The position numbers and the translations under genes are program-made. The notes beneath the pieces were generated by a model that saw only the letters and a list, made by a program, of their open reading frames with translations, was not told the origin of the DNA and made no database searches. Of a DNA stretch of 64,000 bases, positions 23,891 through 33,511 are shown one piece after another. The stretch's first letter is position 1; each line of letters begins with the position of its first letter. Source of the DNA: Cryptomeria japonica (taxonomy: Eukaryota; Streptophyta; Pinopsida; Cupressales; Cupressaceae); NCBI RefSeq assembly GCF_030272615.1, contig NC_081409.1, positions 915,783,340 through 915,847,339 on the forward strand. Direction: 5' to 3'.

Positions 23891-25500
23891 TGGTGTAGGG
23901 GCACTAGGCATGAAGACAACTTGGAGGACACCATGGAAGCATGACAAGGAGGTGTATGGGTCTAATAGACTCAATTATGATGTCTTGAAGCCAATTATGG
24001 CATTTTATTGTAATGATCCTAATGTAATGATTAATTGTCCTAATGGACCTAATAAGGCCATAGGACCAAATATAGGATTTCATGGGTATAGAATTGGTAA
24101 GGGTCTCAAAGGTGTTTAGAACTATTTGATAAATCATTTTTATCCTTTAGAAGTCATTAGGTTGGGGTAGAAGTCCATTTCATAAGAGTTTTAAATTCAA
24201 AAATTTGAAAATAGTGGCTAGTGTCATTTTGGGGGGAAAAGCTAAAAACTTGTTTGTTAAGCATTTTAATCATGAATAACTGATGGATTTTGGTTTGGGA
24301 AGTTAGGGGAAGGTATTATAAAACCTTGGAATTCCATTTTGGTGTGGTTGGATGCTACAGTACGGATGTTGTACGGATTTAACAGAAAAAGTGAATAAAA
24401 CCTTCATTTTCTTGCAATTTTTTGTGTTTTGTTGCTTGAAAGTGATTGATCTTTCATGGTATAAGCCTTGGGCAGTCATTAAACATTTTAATAAGTGATT
24501 TGGAATGATTTTGTAGCAGGTTTTGCTCAGATTTTGTCATTTGTACTGACTGTCTTAAAATTTTCTGAGTTGTATCATTGGCATTGAAGGCCCAAAATGC
24601 AATTTGGAGCCCTTCTATGGATGTAAGGTCCTGTTTTTCATAGAGGAGGCTCTATCTAACATGTACATTATGATCCTAACCAAAACATTTGCAGGAAGTG
24701 TGTTTTAACAGGTGTACACCATGAGTTTGATGAGGGAGAAGTGAGTAGGAAGCATAGCAAACTTATAGTAGCAGAAGATCTACCTCTTGGAGAGGGTAGT
24801 TTGATGATTGAAGTTGGTTAATATGACCAAGGAGATGGTGTAGGGACTTTTAATGAGCCCTGGAAGTGAATGGAAAGGTCTTAATTAGAAAATCCTCGGT
24901 TTTGGAGCCTAATGGTGAGGGTTTTGGGGTTTGCACATTAAAAGAGAACATAGAACCAATTTTATTGGATATTACTTAGTTTTGAGGCATAACTAAACAC
25001 TGTTGAGAGTTTCAATATTGGGGAAGAATTATTTCTTACACTTGCTTTGTAAAACTTGGGTTTTTGGCAAGCAAATTTGTCCCAAACTTAGGACAGCAAA
25101 GGCACGGTCCAAAACAACCTACCCTCAATCTTTGATATGTTGTATTAAGCCGAAAAGGGTGTCTGAAAATATATTTTGTTTTTGGAGTTATTTGGGAAAA
25201 GTTGGATAAAACAATTTATTTCAGCCTAAGGTGGCCTAATTGAGGCTCTAGGGCTAGTAGCAGACATAGTGGGGTTTAAGAGCATGGTGAAGACTTGAAC
25301 CTTTGAAACTAGTTGAATCTTGTTGGATTGGGTTGGAATAGGTGTTTAACAACCTTAGGAGTCATTGTGGAGAGTGGATTGAGATTTGCCCTTTTAAAAC
25401 CATTAAGATGCCTTGGAAACACTAGGTAACTGCAAGGAGTGTGAAGCATTTAAAAGCATATTTTCTTGAAATCACCTAAAACCCCTGACCCTCTGCATCA
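23891..25500 (+). repeat. Element B 3' LTR (1610 bp)
   Basis: Partner of 20178-21787; preceded by the polypurine tract GGTGGGGAGTA at 23880-23890. Confidence 0.97.
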
Positions 25501-25505
25501 CGTGC

Positions 25506-26074
25506 GGTACCCGTAGGAACACTTGCGGTTACCCGCAGTGCCTGCGGGCCTATACGGACCCCCCTTCCCCCAAAAGAGTTTTTTTTTTCGAATTTTTAAA
25601 ATCAATCAAACAAATTCCCACCCCCCCCCTGATAGAAATAAAAAATTTTTAATGAAAAATTCTCGAAAAAATAAAATAAAATTTCAGACCTATACCTACA
25701 AGTCCGTACGACGGGTTAGGAGGGGAGATTTTCAACTCGGGGTAACGAAGGCCGATTTCGACAAAATGACAATCGATCTTGGGGTTTTTGGGCCTTTTGA
25801 GTGCAATGGCGACGACAGATTTGACCAAAAATGCTCCAAAATTGCAGATCGGTGTCGGGACAAATCACCACCCTCCACCTTCAAATGGCTCTAGATTTGG
25901 CCTCGGATGTCGGATTTGGATGAAAAAAAAGGTGATTCTTAATTGCTCAAACCTCCTCAATCCAATGGTGACCTCAGATTTGACCCAACAAGCTCCAATA
26001 AAGACCTGCAATAGAAAGCTCCAAAATGCAAAACCCCAAATTTCTCTCAATTGGCAGACCAATGGCACTCTAAT
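25506..26074 (-). other. Element A internal region, 5' part; no gene
   Basis: The non-coding leader of element A on the minus strand. It begins next to element B with GC-rich words (GTACCCGTAGG, TTGCGGTTACCC, CCTGCGGGCC) like those on the other side of B at 20090-20172, so B landed within a small GC-rich repeat cluster. Confidence 0.65.
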
Positions 26075-26087
26075 GGCTCTGATACCA
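26075..26087 (-). promoter_or_regulatory. Primer-binding site of element A
   Basis: Minus strand TGGTATCAGAGCC, complementary to initiator Met tRNA, directly abutting the 5' LTR end at 26088. Confidence 0.93.
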
Positions 26088-26541
26088 TGTGAGATTTTTC
26101 CAAGATAAAGAGGCAATGGAAAACACAAATAAGAGAGACAAAATAGATGATAGGAATAAACTGTATTCTATCAAGATGCAAAATATGATCAAATGGATCA
26201 TTACAAGATATAGATTGATTGCCCGTACAAACAATGTAGATGAGCCTGTTTATATAGGCAAGGCTAGGGATATGTGAGCACACAAACATGACATGTGGCT
26301 CAATAAGAAAAAAAGGTAGGTAGGAAATAGGTGTGGGTAGGTAGGAGAAACAATATAATATTCCACATGAGGTGGAATGTAACAACAAGATAAGATCGAC
26401 ACCATAAAAGGTTGAAATTATCCTACACACACTATCCCAATGTTGGCACAAACACCCAAGTGTCTCATACCCAAAATACTATGAAATGCATTTCCTAAGT
26501 AAACTTAAGTAATCCATGATGAATAATTATTTACACCAATA
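26088..26541 (-). repeat. Element A 5' LTR (454 bp)
   Basis: Partner of 18464-18899. On the minus strand it carries a TATA box (CTATATAAACAG, near 26245-26260) that the 3' copy has lost. Flanked outside by GGTAG (26542-26546). Confidence 0.93.
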
Positions 26542-26546
26542 GGTAG

Positions 26547-27292
26547 TAATGCTACCTTCTCACCTTTGTACCGGATGGTGTATGTGTTCTTCTCTCCATC
26601 ATGACATGACTTCATGTCATATTGCCATGGCCTTCCCAACAAAAAATGGAATGCATCCATGGGTACTATGTCACAAAGTACCTTGTCCTTGTACTTGCCA
26701 ATAGAAAACTCCACCCATGCTTGTTCTTCAATGATGGTTTGCTGCCCCTTTGTGAGCCATGATACCTTGTAGGGTCTTGGATGCTTAATCCTCTTCAATT
26801 TTAGTTTCTCTACTGCCTCAATGGACAACAAATTATGAGTAGAACCTAAATCAATTACCACACCACATACTTTGTCACCACTTCTACAAGTAGTTCTGAA
26901 AAGTGTCTTCCTTTGAGGTGGCTCTGGTGGACTAGGTGCTTTGATCAATGTCCTTCTCATCATCATGATCTCTCCTTGTTCAGGCTGCACAAAGGATCCA
27001 TGAGAATGAACACTATGTGTGTCCTCATCTCTCACCAAATTTTCTCTCCTTTCACCTTGTTTGTTTGCCTTGGATGCAACATGCCCCATTTAATGGCATC
27101 TATAACACTTTATGCCTTCTAGGCCTCTTCCTCCACCTCTTCCTCTAAAGTTTTCTCTTTTTCCTCTGAAAGATCCTCTAGAGCCGCCTTCCCCTTGCTC
27201 ATTCCCTTGACTTGATTCACCAAGGTCTTTGGAACCTTGTCCTCTTCCTTGAGACATATTTCTGCCCCTATTTCCAAAGTCCTTTTGTCCCT
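26547..27292 (-). pseudogene. Element C gag C-terminus, zinc knuckle and protease
   Basis: The minus strand reads a Gly/Arg-rich gag tail, then a degenerate zinc knuckle (CYRCH-stop-MGHVASK, with the last Cys lost), then protease: SGDKVCGVVIDLGSTHNLLS, IKHPRPYKVSWL, VEFSIGKYKDKVLCDIVPMD and FLLGRPWQYD. The protease active site DSG reads DLG, a change that should inactivate it. The frame at 26547 runs into the element A target duplication and resumes beyond A at 18463. The upstream edge at 27292 is an abrupt junction with element D coding on the other strand. Confidence 0.88.
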
Positions 27293-28329
27293 AGTATATG
27301 TTATGCCAGGGTTGTTATCATACAATCTTCTCTTGGGTAGACCTTGGATTCATTATTTAGGAGTGGTTAGTTCTACTCTTCATGGTTCTATTAAGTTTGT
27401 TGCTAACAATCAGACAGTACAATCAAGGCCGATCCTCATGCTATGCAGTTATGTCAAATTGTAGCAGCTGGTCATGCCTCGGTTACACCTACCTTTCAAA
27501 ACTATATTCCATATTTATCTTCTAATATGCCAACAACTATTCCCATGGACTCTACTAAAGAGAAAACCCATGAGACGGTTGTCCCTAATGAAATTCCTAA
27601 AATAGAAAGTCCTTAGTCTACTCTTTCTCAGTGAAATGCATTTCTTGGTGATGATTGGGGTTCCTTAGACTTTACAAGCTCCTTTATTGGAGAATATAAA
27701 TTCAACCGTATCCACCTTAACTTCCCAAAAGTATCATTTGCACCCGCTATCAAAGATGATTATTCTTTGTATCATGGGATCATGTGAACACTATCAGCGA
27801 CACCATTAATAGTGATCCTCCTCCTTTGGAGGAGTTGCAATCATGTTATGGTCCAAGGTTCAATGTTGCTTCCAAGTATGGATACAAAGGAAATGGTCCT
27901 GGGTGCATGGGTCAAGGAGTTAAGGTCCCTTTGGAATTGAAATTACACTCTTTTATAGTGGGTTTAGGTTACAAAGCTTCTACATTGTCTTCATCCCCTT
28001 CATTCTCTGATGTTCCTATTTCGTCTTCTTCTTGTGAGCAGTCAAACTCCTCTCCACAAGAGAAAGGGTTGCTTCTTGCTCCTCATCCTTTATTTGATCA
28101 AGAGTTTATTTTGTTGTGGCTTCATAAATCCCACTTGATTGCTCTTCCTCCTCCTACACATAAGAAGTTTCACAAGGATAATAAAGTAAAACATTCTTTC
28201 TATGCATATTATCAAGTGCTTGGTCATTCCACTAGTGAATGTAAGGCCTTGAGGAATAAGCTACAACAACTCTATCAATCAAGTGACATTAATTCTTTAC
28301 GTATTGATGCACCTTCTTCTTTCCCATAG
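27293..28329 (+). pseudogene. Element D protease end, G-patch-like region and zinc-knuckle-like motif
   Basis: Plus strand, two open parts. At 27300-27464, SYNLLLGRPWIHYLGVVSST and IKFVANNQ are the C-terminal end of a Ty3 aspartic protease. A frameshifted middle part follows, containing DDWGSLDF and FIGEYKF. At 27784-28329 there is a G-patch-like segment (YGPRF..ASKYGYKGNGPG.MGQG.KVPLEL, then FIVGLGYKA), a serine-rich linker, and HSFYAYYQVLGHSTSECKAL, which looks like a C..YH...GH....C zinc knuckle with two ligands changed to Tyr. The frame ends at a stop with no RT after it. The same order occurs in element G at 63158-64000. G-patch regions often bind RNA or RNA helicases; a role in packaging is inference. 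Confidence 0.75.
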
Positions 28330-28794
28330 GGGCTTCACTTACTGAACCCGGGTTATAGCACATGCTTCATAGAATACTAAAGAATCCCCCTATTCTCAAA
28401 AAAATTGCCCTAAACTCTTTCTTTGTCACCCCCTCCCAATACATGACTCGAATTAAAATCCCTCCTATTTTTACCAAATATCATATTTTTCATAGTCGGA
28501 ATTTAAAACCCCCCTATTTTCACCGATAGGCAATATATTGCAGCCTAATTTTTGGAAAATTAAACCCCCCAATATGAATACATGTGATATAATATTACCT
28601 AGTATCAAGGTTTACCTCTATCTTGTTCTTTTACACATTATATTCTTATCCTATCTCTTTCTCACCAATAGGTGCATGTCTATCTCTCGCCCATTGCGAT
28701 GACTATCTTTTTGTCGTCTAATATGGTGAGTATCTATCTCCACCCTTTGTGGCTCTTATGAAAATCGATCTTATCTATAGAAGCATCCCTCCAC
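28330..28794 (+). other. Element D 3' UTR; no gene
   Basis: Non-coding sequence after the D stop codon, with AC-rich and pyrimidine-rich parts. No reverse transcriptase relic is present here. Confidence 0.5.
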
Positions 28795-29030
28795 AATAAG
28801 GTTGGTTCTATATAACATCTGTTTATCTCTATCGGTAGTGGCTTTGCTTCGTAGAAAGGTTGGTTCTAGTTATCTTTTGATAGTGGTTTTCCTTCATAGC
28901 AAGGTTGGTCCTATATAGCATCTATTTATCTCTCTCAGTAGTTGATTTCCTTCATAGGAAGGTTGGTTCTACTTATCTTTTGGTAGTGGCCTTCCTTCAT
29001 TGTGAGGTTGGTGGTACTAATCTTTAATCA
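28795..29030 (+). repeat. Tandem repeat with alternating ~57- and ~47-bp units
   Basis: AAGGTTGGT(T/C)CTA recurs at about 28798, 28856, 28902, 28960 and a partial copy near 29005, with the block GTAGTGG..TTCCTTCAT(A/T) in each. The long (57-58 bp) and short (46-47 bp) units alternate, so the true period is a ~104-bp dimer amplified about twice. Confidence 0.8.
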
Positions 29031-29455
29031 CCTAGAATAACACAACTTGCTAGACTGTGATCTATCTTTTTAATCATTACCATCTGCATGATCACTAGCT
29101 ATAGAGAAAGCTAGTGCCTGGGTTAGTACTATCTCTTAGACATTGGTTGCTTCTATAACTTTTGGGTGCATTATTCCTTAAGGCAATTGATCCTTGCATT
29201 CTTCTCTCCTTTTTTATAATTCCTCTACGTGTTTCCTTGTATTTTGGGGACAATGCATAGTATTCATAAAATCTTTTATATCGAGGTCTCTTTCACTTTA
29301 ATGACTCAAAACTTTTAGTTTTCTTATTAAGTTCTTTCATGTGTGTGCTATCCACTATCTTATCTATATATCTATATGTTTATCATTCAATCAAACCCCT
29401 TCGTCTTGGAAATTTTCACTTTCTAACATTGTCTTATGTAGATTTTTTTTGTGGG

Positions 29456-29482
29456 TAAGTGCACCAAGATGGTGAACAAAAA
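29456..29482 (+). repeat. Left terminal inverted repeat of element I
   Basis: Matches the reverse complement of 33302-33328 at 25 of 27 positions. Confidence 0.75.
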
Positions 29483-30320
29483 GGGGGGTATAAGTGACCA
29501 CTTTTTTTCTTCTTTAGAAAATAGGTAAACTTGAACTTCAAAGAGATATTTGAAGGTCATGCACTAAAAAGTAGGAGTTGAGAAAATAATAAGAATTGTA
29601 GTACTCTAAATCTAGTTTCTAAACTACTAAAGTTTTTTAAAATTGGATAAAATTAAGAGGGTCAAACCTTTCATGCATGAAAAATTGTTCCTGATTTTTT
29701 CAGAAAAATATAACATAGCTGTTTTTGTGCACTACACAAAATATATAGTTAGATTTATAGTTTGAAAAACCCTTTGGTATGATGATAGGTAAAAGTAAGA
29801 TCTAGAAGTTGTGTACTTTTTATAATTTTCCGTTCAATATTTTTTTTTTATGATTTTTTGAAGTAACTGCATCTTGAAAATTTGGTACCTGTTCGTGCAC
29901 TGGGCATAACTTGCATCAAAATATTCGAAAAATGAAAACTTCTTTTTTTAAAAGTGTATAAAATCTAGTGTAGAACAATAATATGTAATTTATTTTGAAT
30001 CTGGTCAAATATATCAAAATTTATTAAAAACATGGTAGACATATGTCTGTGAGGACTATCAAGGCACTAGTAAAGAAAACTAAAGTTTACTATGCTAATG
30101 TTGTCCAAAAATAGAAAAAATTATACAGTTAGAAAACTGAGAAGATGTGTGAGATTATGGTGGTAATTTTAGAGAGACCCACATGATCATTTATAAACCT
30201 GATGATGAGAAAGTCGAGAAATCATGTTGGAAGATGAAAAAATGTGTAAAGGGACAAAAATGGGGGGAAAATGGGTTTGCAAACCTTAGGGTCATTTTCC
30301 AACCCTCATACCAAGCCAAA
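29483..30320. other. Element I internal AT-rich sequence; no gene
   Basis: AT-rich, no recognisable coding motif. A 67-codon frame starting at 30183 has no family resemblance. Confidence 0.45.
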
Positions 30321-30530
30321 ACTAGCATAGGTTTTGAAAAACTAAAATTACTATTCACAGTTCTTCATAGCCCGCATGGGTTTTGAAAAACAAAAAGTAC
30401 TATTTACAGTTCTTCATAACTCGCATGGGTTTTCAAAAACAAAAGTACTATTCATAGTTCTACATAACCCATACGGGTTATGTAGAACTAAAACCATTAT
30501 TTTGTATTTCACAAAACCCATACGGGTTAT
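30321..30530 (+). repeat. Five ~49-bp tandem repeats with palindromic cores
   Basis: Cores of the form CC(C/A)GCATGGG or CCCATACGGG occur at about 30321, 30371, 30419, 30468 and 30517, spaced 48-50 bp. Between them runs TTTTGAAAAAC.AAA.TACTATT.ACAGTTCTTCATA. The fourth core is a perfect hairpin: TTCTACATAACCC and GGGTTATGTAGAA around ATAC (30458-30487). Confidence 0.88.
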
Positions 30531-30818
30531 GAAGATATAATAATGTATGCTTGTAAACTTAGCATTTACTACACATATGTACATACATACATATATAATA
30601 TGTGTTTATGTATGTATATATGCATATCTATAGTTATATAGATATATTTATATATGTTTGTATACATGCATGTCTCCCTTCTTTTCCTCTCTCTCTCTCA
30701 TCTTCCTTCCCCGTCATTGTATTTGTCTATTCTGAGCCCTAATTATCTTCCTTGAGTTCTATCTCATCTCTCTATGCCAAGTCTCTCACCCTTTTCTCTT
30801 TCTTGTTCTCTCTACCTC

Positions 30819-31072
30819 ATGTCTCTCTCTCTCTCTCTCTCGCGTTATCCTATCCTATTCTCACCTCTCCCCCTTCTCTCTCTTTCTCTCCCCCTCCCTC
30901 TCCTTCTCCCCACTCTCCCTCTCCCTCTCGTTATCTTATCCTATTCCCTCTCTCCCCCCCCTCCCTCTCTCTCTCTCTATCCTATTCTCCCCATCTCCAC
31001 CCTCCCTCTCCCTCTCTCCCCTCTCTCTCCCCCTCTCTCTCCCCCCCTCTCCTTATCATATTCTCTCTCTTA

Positions 31073-31104
<32 letters not shown>

Positions 31105-31127
31105 CCCCCCTCTCCTTTTCCCAATCT

Positions 31128-31159
<32 letters not shown>

Positions 31160-31569
31160 CCTCCTTTTCCCAATCTCCCTCTCTCCCCATCTCCCCCTCT
31201 CCTTTTACTGATCTCCCTCTCTCTCCCTCTCCCTCTCCCCCTCTCCTTTTCCCAATCTCCCCCTCTCTCTCGCTCTCCCCCTATCCTTTTCCTAATCTCC
31301 ATCTCTCCCTCTCCCTCCATCCCCCTCTCCTTACCTCCCTCTCTCTCCCCCTCTGCTTTTCCAAATCTCCCTCTCTCTCTCTCCCTCTCCCTCTCCCCCT
31401 CTCCTTTTCCCAATTTCCTTCTCTCTCCCTCTCCCTCATCTGCCTCTCCTTATCCTACTCTCTCTCTTCCTATCCCTCTCTTCATATCCCCTTCTCTCTC
31501 TATCTCTAACTCTCTCTCCATCTCCCCCTCTCCTTTTTCCAATCTCCCTCCCTCCCCCTCTCCTTATCC

Positions 31570-31606
<37 letters not shown>

Positions 31607-31679
31607 TATCTTTATCTCTCTCCCTCTCTTCCTATCCCCTTCTCTTTCTATCTCTAACTCTCTCCCCTTCTCCTTTTCC

Positions 31680-31718
<39 letters not shown>

Positions 31719-32172
31719 TTTCTCAATCTCCCTCCCTCCCCCCCTCTCTCTCTCTCTCCCCCTCTCCTTTTCCCAATCTCCCTCTCTCTCCCTCTAATTA
31801 TCCTATTCTCTCTCTCTCCCCTTATCCTATTCTCTCCATCTCTTCCTATCCCCTATTCTCTCTCTTACCCCTCTCTCCCTACTCTCTCTCTCTCTCTCTC
31901 CCTCTCTCCCTCTTCTTTTCCCAATCTCCCTCTCTCTCCCTCTTCCCCCTGCTTTTCTGAATCTCCCTCTCTCTCCCTCTCCCTGTCCCCCTGTCCCTCC
32001 ATCCCCCTTTCCTTATCCTATTCTCTCTCTCTCTCTCTCTCTCCCTCTCTCCCTCTCTCCCTATCCCTATCTTTGTCCCTCTCTTCCTATCCCCTTCTCT
32101 CTCTATCTCTAACTCTCTCTCCCTCTCCCCCTCTCCTTTTCCCAATTTCCCTCCCTTCCCCCCTCCTTATCC

Positions 32173-32211
<39 letters not shown>

Positions 32212-32787
32212 CCTCACTCTCCTTTTCGTAATCTCCCTCTCTCTCCCTCTCCCCCTCTCCTTTTCCCAATCTCCCTCTCTCTCCCTCTCCCTCCATCTGT
32301 GTGTGTGTGTGTGTGTGTGTACCTCTATCCTATTCTCCCCATCTTCGCCCTCCCTCTGCCTCTCTCTCAATCTCCTCTCTCTCCCTCCCCCTCTCCTTAT
32401 CCTATTCTCTCCTTTTCCTCCTATCTCCTACTCTCTCTCTCTCTCCCTCTCTCTCTCTCCCCCCTCTCCCCCTCTCCTTTTGCCAATCTCCCTCCCTCCC
32501 CCTCTCCTTATCCTATTCTCTCTCTCTCATTATCCTATTATCTCCCTCTTCCTATCCCCTATTCTCTCTCTTACCCCTTCCCCCCCCTCTCTCTCTCTCT
32601 CTCTCTCTCCTTTTCCTAATCGCCTTCTCTCTCCCTCTCCTTTTCCCAATCTCCCTCTCTTTCCCTCTCCCTCTCCCTCTCCCTCTCCCCCTCCCCCTCC
32701 CCCTCTCCTTTTCCCAAGATCCCTCTCTCCCCCTCTCCCCCTCTCCTTTTCCTAATCTCCCTCTCCCTCCATCCACCTCTGCTTATC

Positions 32788-32838
<51 letters not shown>

Positions 32839-32979
32839 CCCTATCTCTCCCTATCTTCCTATCCCCTTCTCTCTCTATCTCTAACTCTCTCTCCCTCCCC
32901 CTCTCCTTATCCTATTCTATCCCTCTCTTCTTACTCCCTACTCTCTCTCTCTTCCTCTCCCTCTCTTAATCCTATTCTC

Positions 32980-33022
<43 letters not shown>
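30819..33022. repeat. 2.2-kb polypyrimidine (CT) tract
   Basis: The plus strand is almost purely C and T, mixing (CT)n with a minisatellite-like phrase CCCTCTCCTTTTCCCAATCTCC repeated many times at irregular spacing. A (GT)n block interrupts it at 32299-32320. The strand asymmetry gives long open frames in several registers on both strands (Ser/Leu/Pro on plus, Arg/Glu/Gly on minus), none of which I take as genes. Such tracts can form triplex (H-DNA) structures. Confidence 0.97.
32299..32320. repeat. (GT)n microsatellite inside the CT tract
   Basis: Eleven GT/TG units in a row, the only alternating purine-pyrimidine stretch in the tract. Confidence 0.95.
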
Positions 33023-33025
<3 letters not shown>

Positions 33026-33039
33026 CTTCCTATTGGGTT

Positions 33040-33265
33040 CCTAGTTCTATATAACCTGTATGGGCTATGCAAAACTAAGACAAAAACTTCTAGTTTTGCA
33101 TAACCCGCGGGTTTCTAAAAAGTATAATGACGGGTTTTGAGGAACTTTTAATTTTTTATTATAAAATACAATGTTCCTCAAAACCAGTACGGGTTTTGAG
33201 GAACTTTTGATTTTTGATTATTATTGTTTTTGGCTAGTTTTTGAATTTCCAGAACACGCATGGGT
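33040..33265. repeat. Right subterminal palindromic repeats of element I
   Basis: Cores related to those at 30321-30530 recur irregularly: ACCTGTATGGGCTATG (about 33055), CATAACCCGCGGGTTT (33103), GACGGGTTTTGAGGAAC (33131), CCTCAAAACCAGTACGGGTTTTGAGG (33175-33200, an inverted pair) and ACACGCATGGGTTATG (33253). Confidence 0.75.
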
Positions 33266-33301
33266 TATGAAAAATTTCATTTTTTTTTGCATGTAGCCAC
33301 T

Positions 33302-33328
33302 TTTTTGTTCACCATCTTGGCACACTTA
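33302..33328 (-). repeat. Right terminal inverted repeat of element I
   Basis: Reverse-complement partner of 29456-29482. Confidence 0.75.
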
Positions 33329-33496
33329 TGCTTGTCTAATGCATTTATTTTTTAGGTCTTCAGGTTGGGGGCATGCTTCCTTGGCTCGAAGATTTTTCTT
33401 TCTTCCTCTATAGTATCCTTTTCATATCATGATGTTATTTTATTCTTAGTATATTTCCTTTAGCATGCATATTAATGTTGATTCATAAGCTCACCA

Positions 33497-33511
33497 AAGT
33501 AGGGGCAAAAT
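33497..33511 (+). promoter_or_regulatory. Polypurine tract of element D
   Basis: AAAGTAGGGGCAAAA directly before the 3' LTR start (TGTAGAG). The same design, AAAGTGGGGGCTAAA before TGTAGCG, is found in element G on the minus strand. Confidence 0.85.

Larger units (their letters stand above)
20178..25500 (+). mobile_element. Element B: gag-protease-only LTR retrotransposon, 1610-bp LTRs
   Basis: Two 1610-bp LTRs (20178-21787 and 23891-25500) begin TGGTG(C/T)AGGGGCAC and end CTCTGCATCA. CATGC (20173-20177) and CGTGC (25501-25505) are a target duplication with one later change. The primer-binding site TGGTATCAGAGC (21791-21802, initiator Met tRNA) follows the 5' LTR by three bases, and a GGTGGGGAGTA purine tract precedes the 3' LTR. 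The internal 2.1 kb encodes only gag and protease; RT, RNase H and integrase are absent. I count about 20 differences between the LTRs (about 1.2%), so this is the youngest insertion in the nest. Its gag-protease is homologous to that of chromovirus C. Confidence 0.96.
18464..26541 (-). mobile_element. Element A: short non-autonomous LTR element inserted in C
   Basis: LTRs at 18464-18899 and 26088-26541 flank the unit, with GGTAG duplicated on both sides (18459-18463, 26542-26546). On the minus strand a 13-bp primer-binding site (TGGTATCAGAGCC, 26075-26087) lies directly after the 5' LTR and a G-run polypurine tract (complement of 18900-18908) lies before the 3' LTR. Without element B it has only about 1.9 kb of internal sequence and no coding region, so it is of the LARD/TRIM type. 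When A and one GGTAG copy are taken out, the C protease-RT linker frame continues without interruption, which confirms the boundaries. Confidence 0.93.
13791..27292 (-). mobile_element. Element C: decayed chromovirus (Ty3 with chromodomain), 5' truncated
   Basis: Minus-strand Ty3 element with domains in the order gag zinc knuckle, protease, RT, RNase H, integrase, chromodomain, followed by a candidate 3' LTR (13791-15328). The 5' LTR and most of gag are missing: the gag frame stops abruptly at about 27292, where element D coding resumes. Element A is inserted between protease and RT, so C coding is in two blocks (26547-27292 and 15366-18463). There are several stops, one RT frameshift, and damaged catalytic residues. 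It is therefore dead, but young enough for the domains to be readable throughout. Confidence 0.9.
29456..33328. mobile_element. Element I: candidate TIR element around a CT tract
   Basis: A 27-bp inverted repeat, 25 of 27 positions matching (TAAGTG..CCAAGATGGTGAAC core), lies at 29456-29482 and, reversed, at 33302-33328. The sequences TTGTCTTAT (29429-29437) and TTGTCTAAT (33332-33340) could be a 9-bp target duplication, although the left one sits 18 bp outside the inverted repeat. Inside each end there are repeats with palindromic cores (30321-30530 and 33040-33265), as in the subterminal regions of DNA transposons. The centre is a polypyrimidine tract. No transposase is seen. A Mutator-like origin is possible from the 9-bp duplication but unproven. 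Confidence 0.6.

Noticed and set aside
23334..24119. 261-codon open frame as a gene
   Set aside because: Its first part is the tail of the element B protease and its second half lies in the 3' LTR; the LTR part recurs identically in the 5' LTR.
30752..32969. Long open frames on both strands in the CT tract (up to 301 codons, Ser/Leu/Pro or Arg/Glu/Gly)
   Set aside because: They are a product of a stop-free low-complexity tract, open in several registers at once, with no non-repetitive protein sequence.
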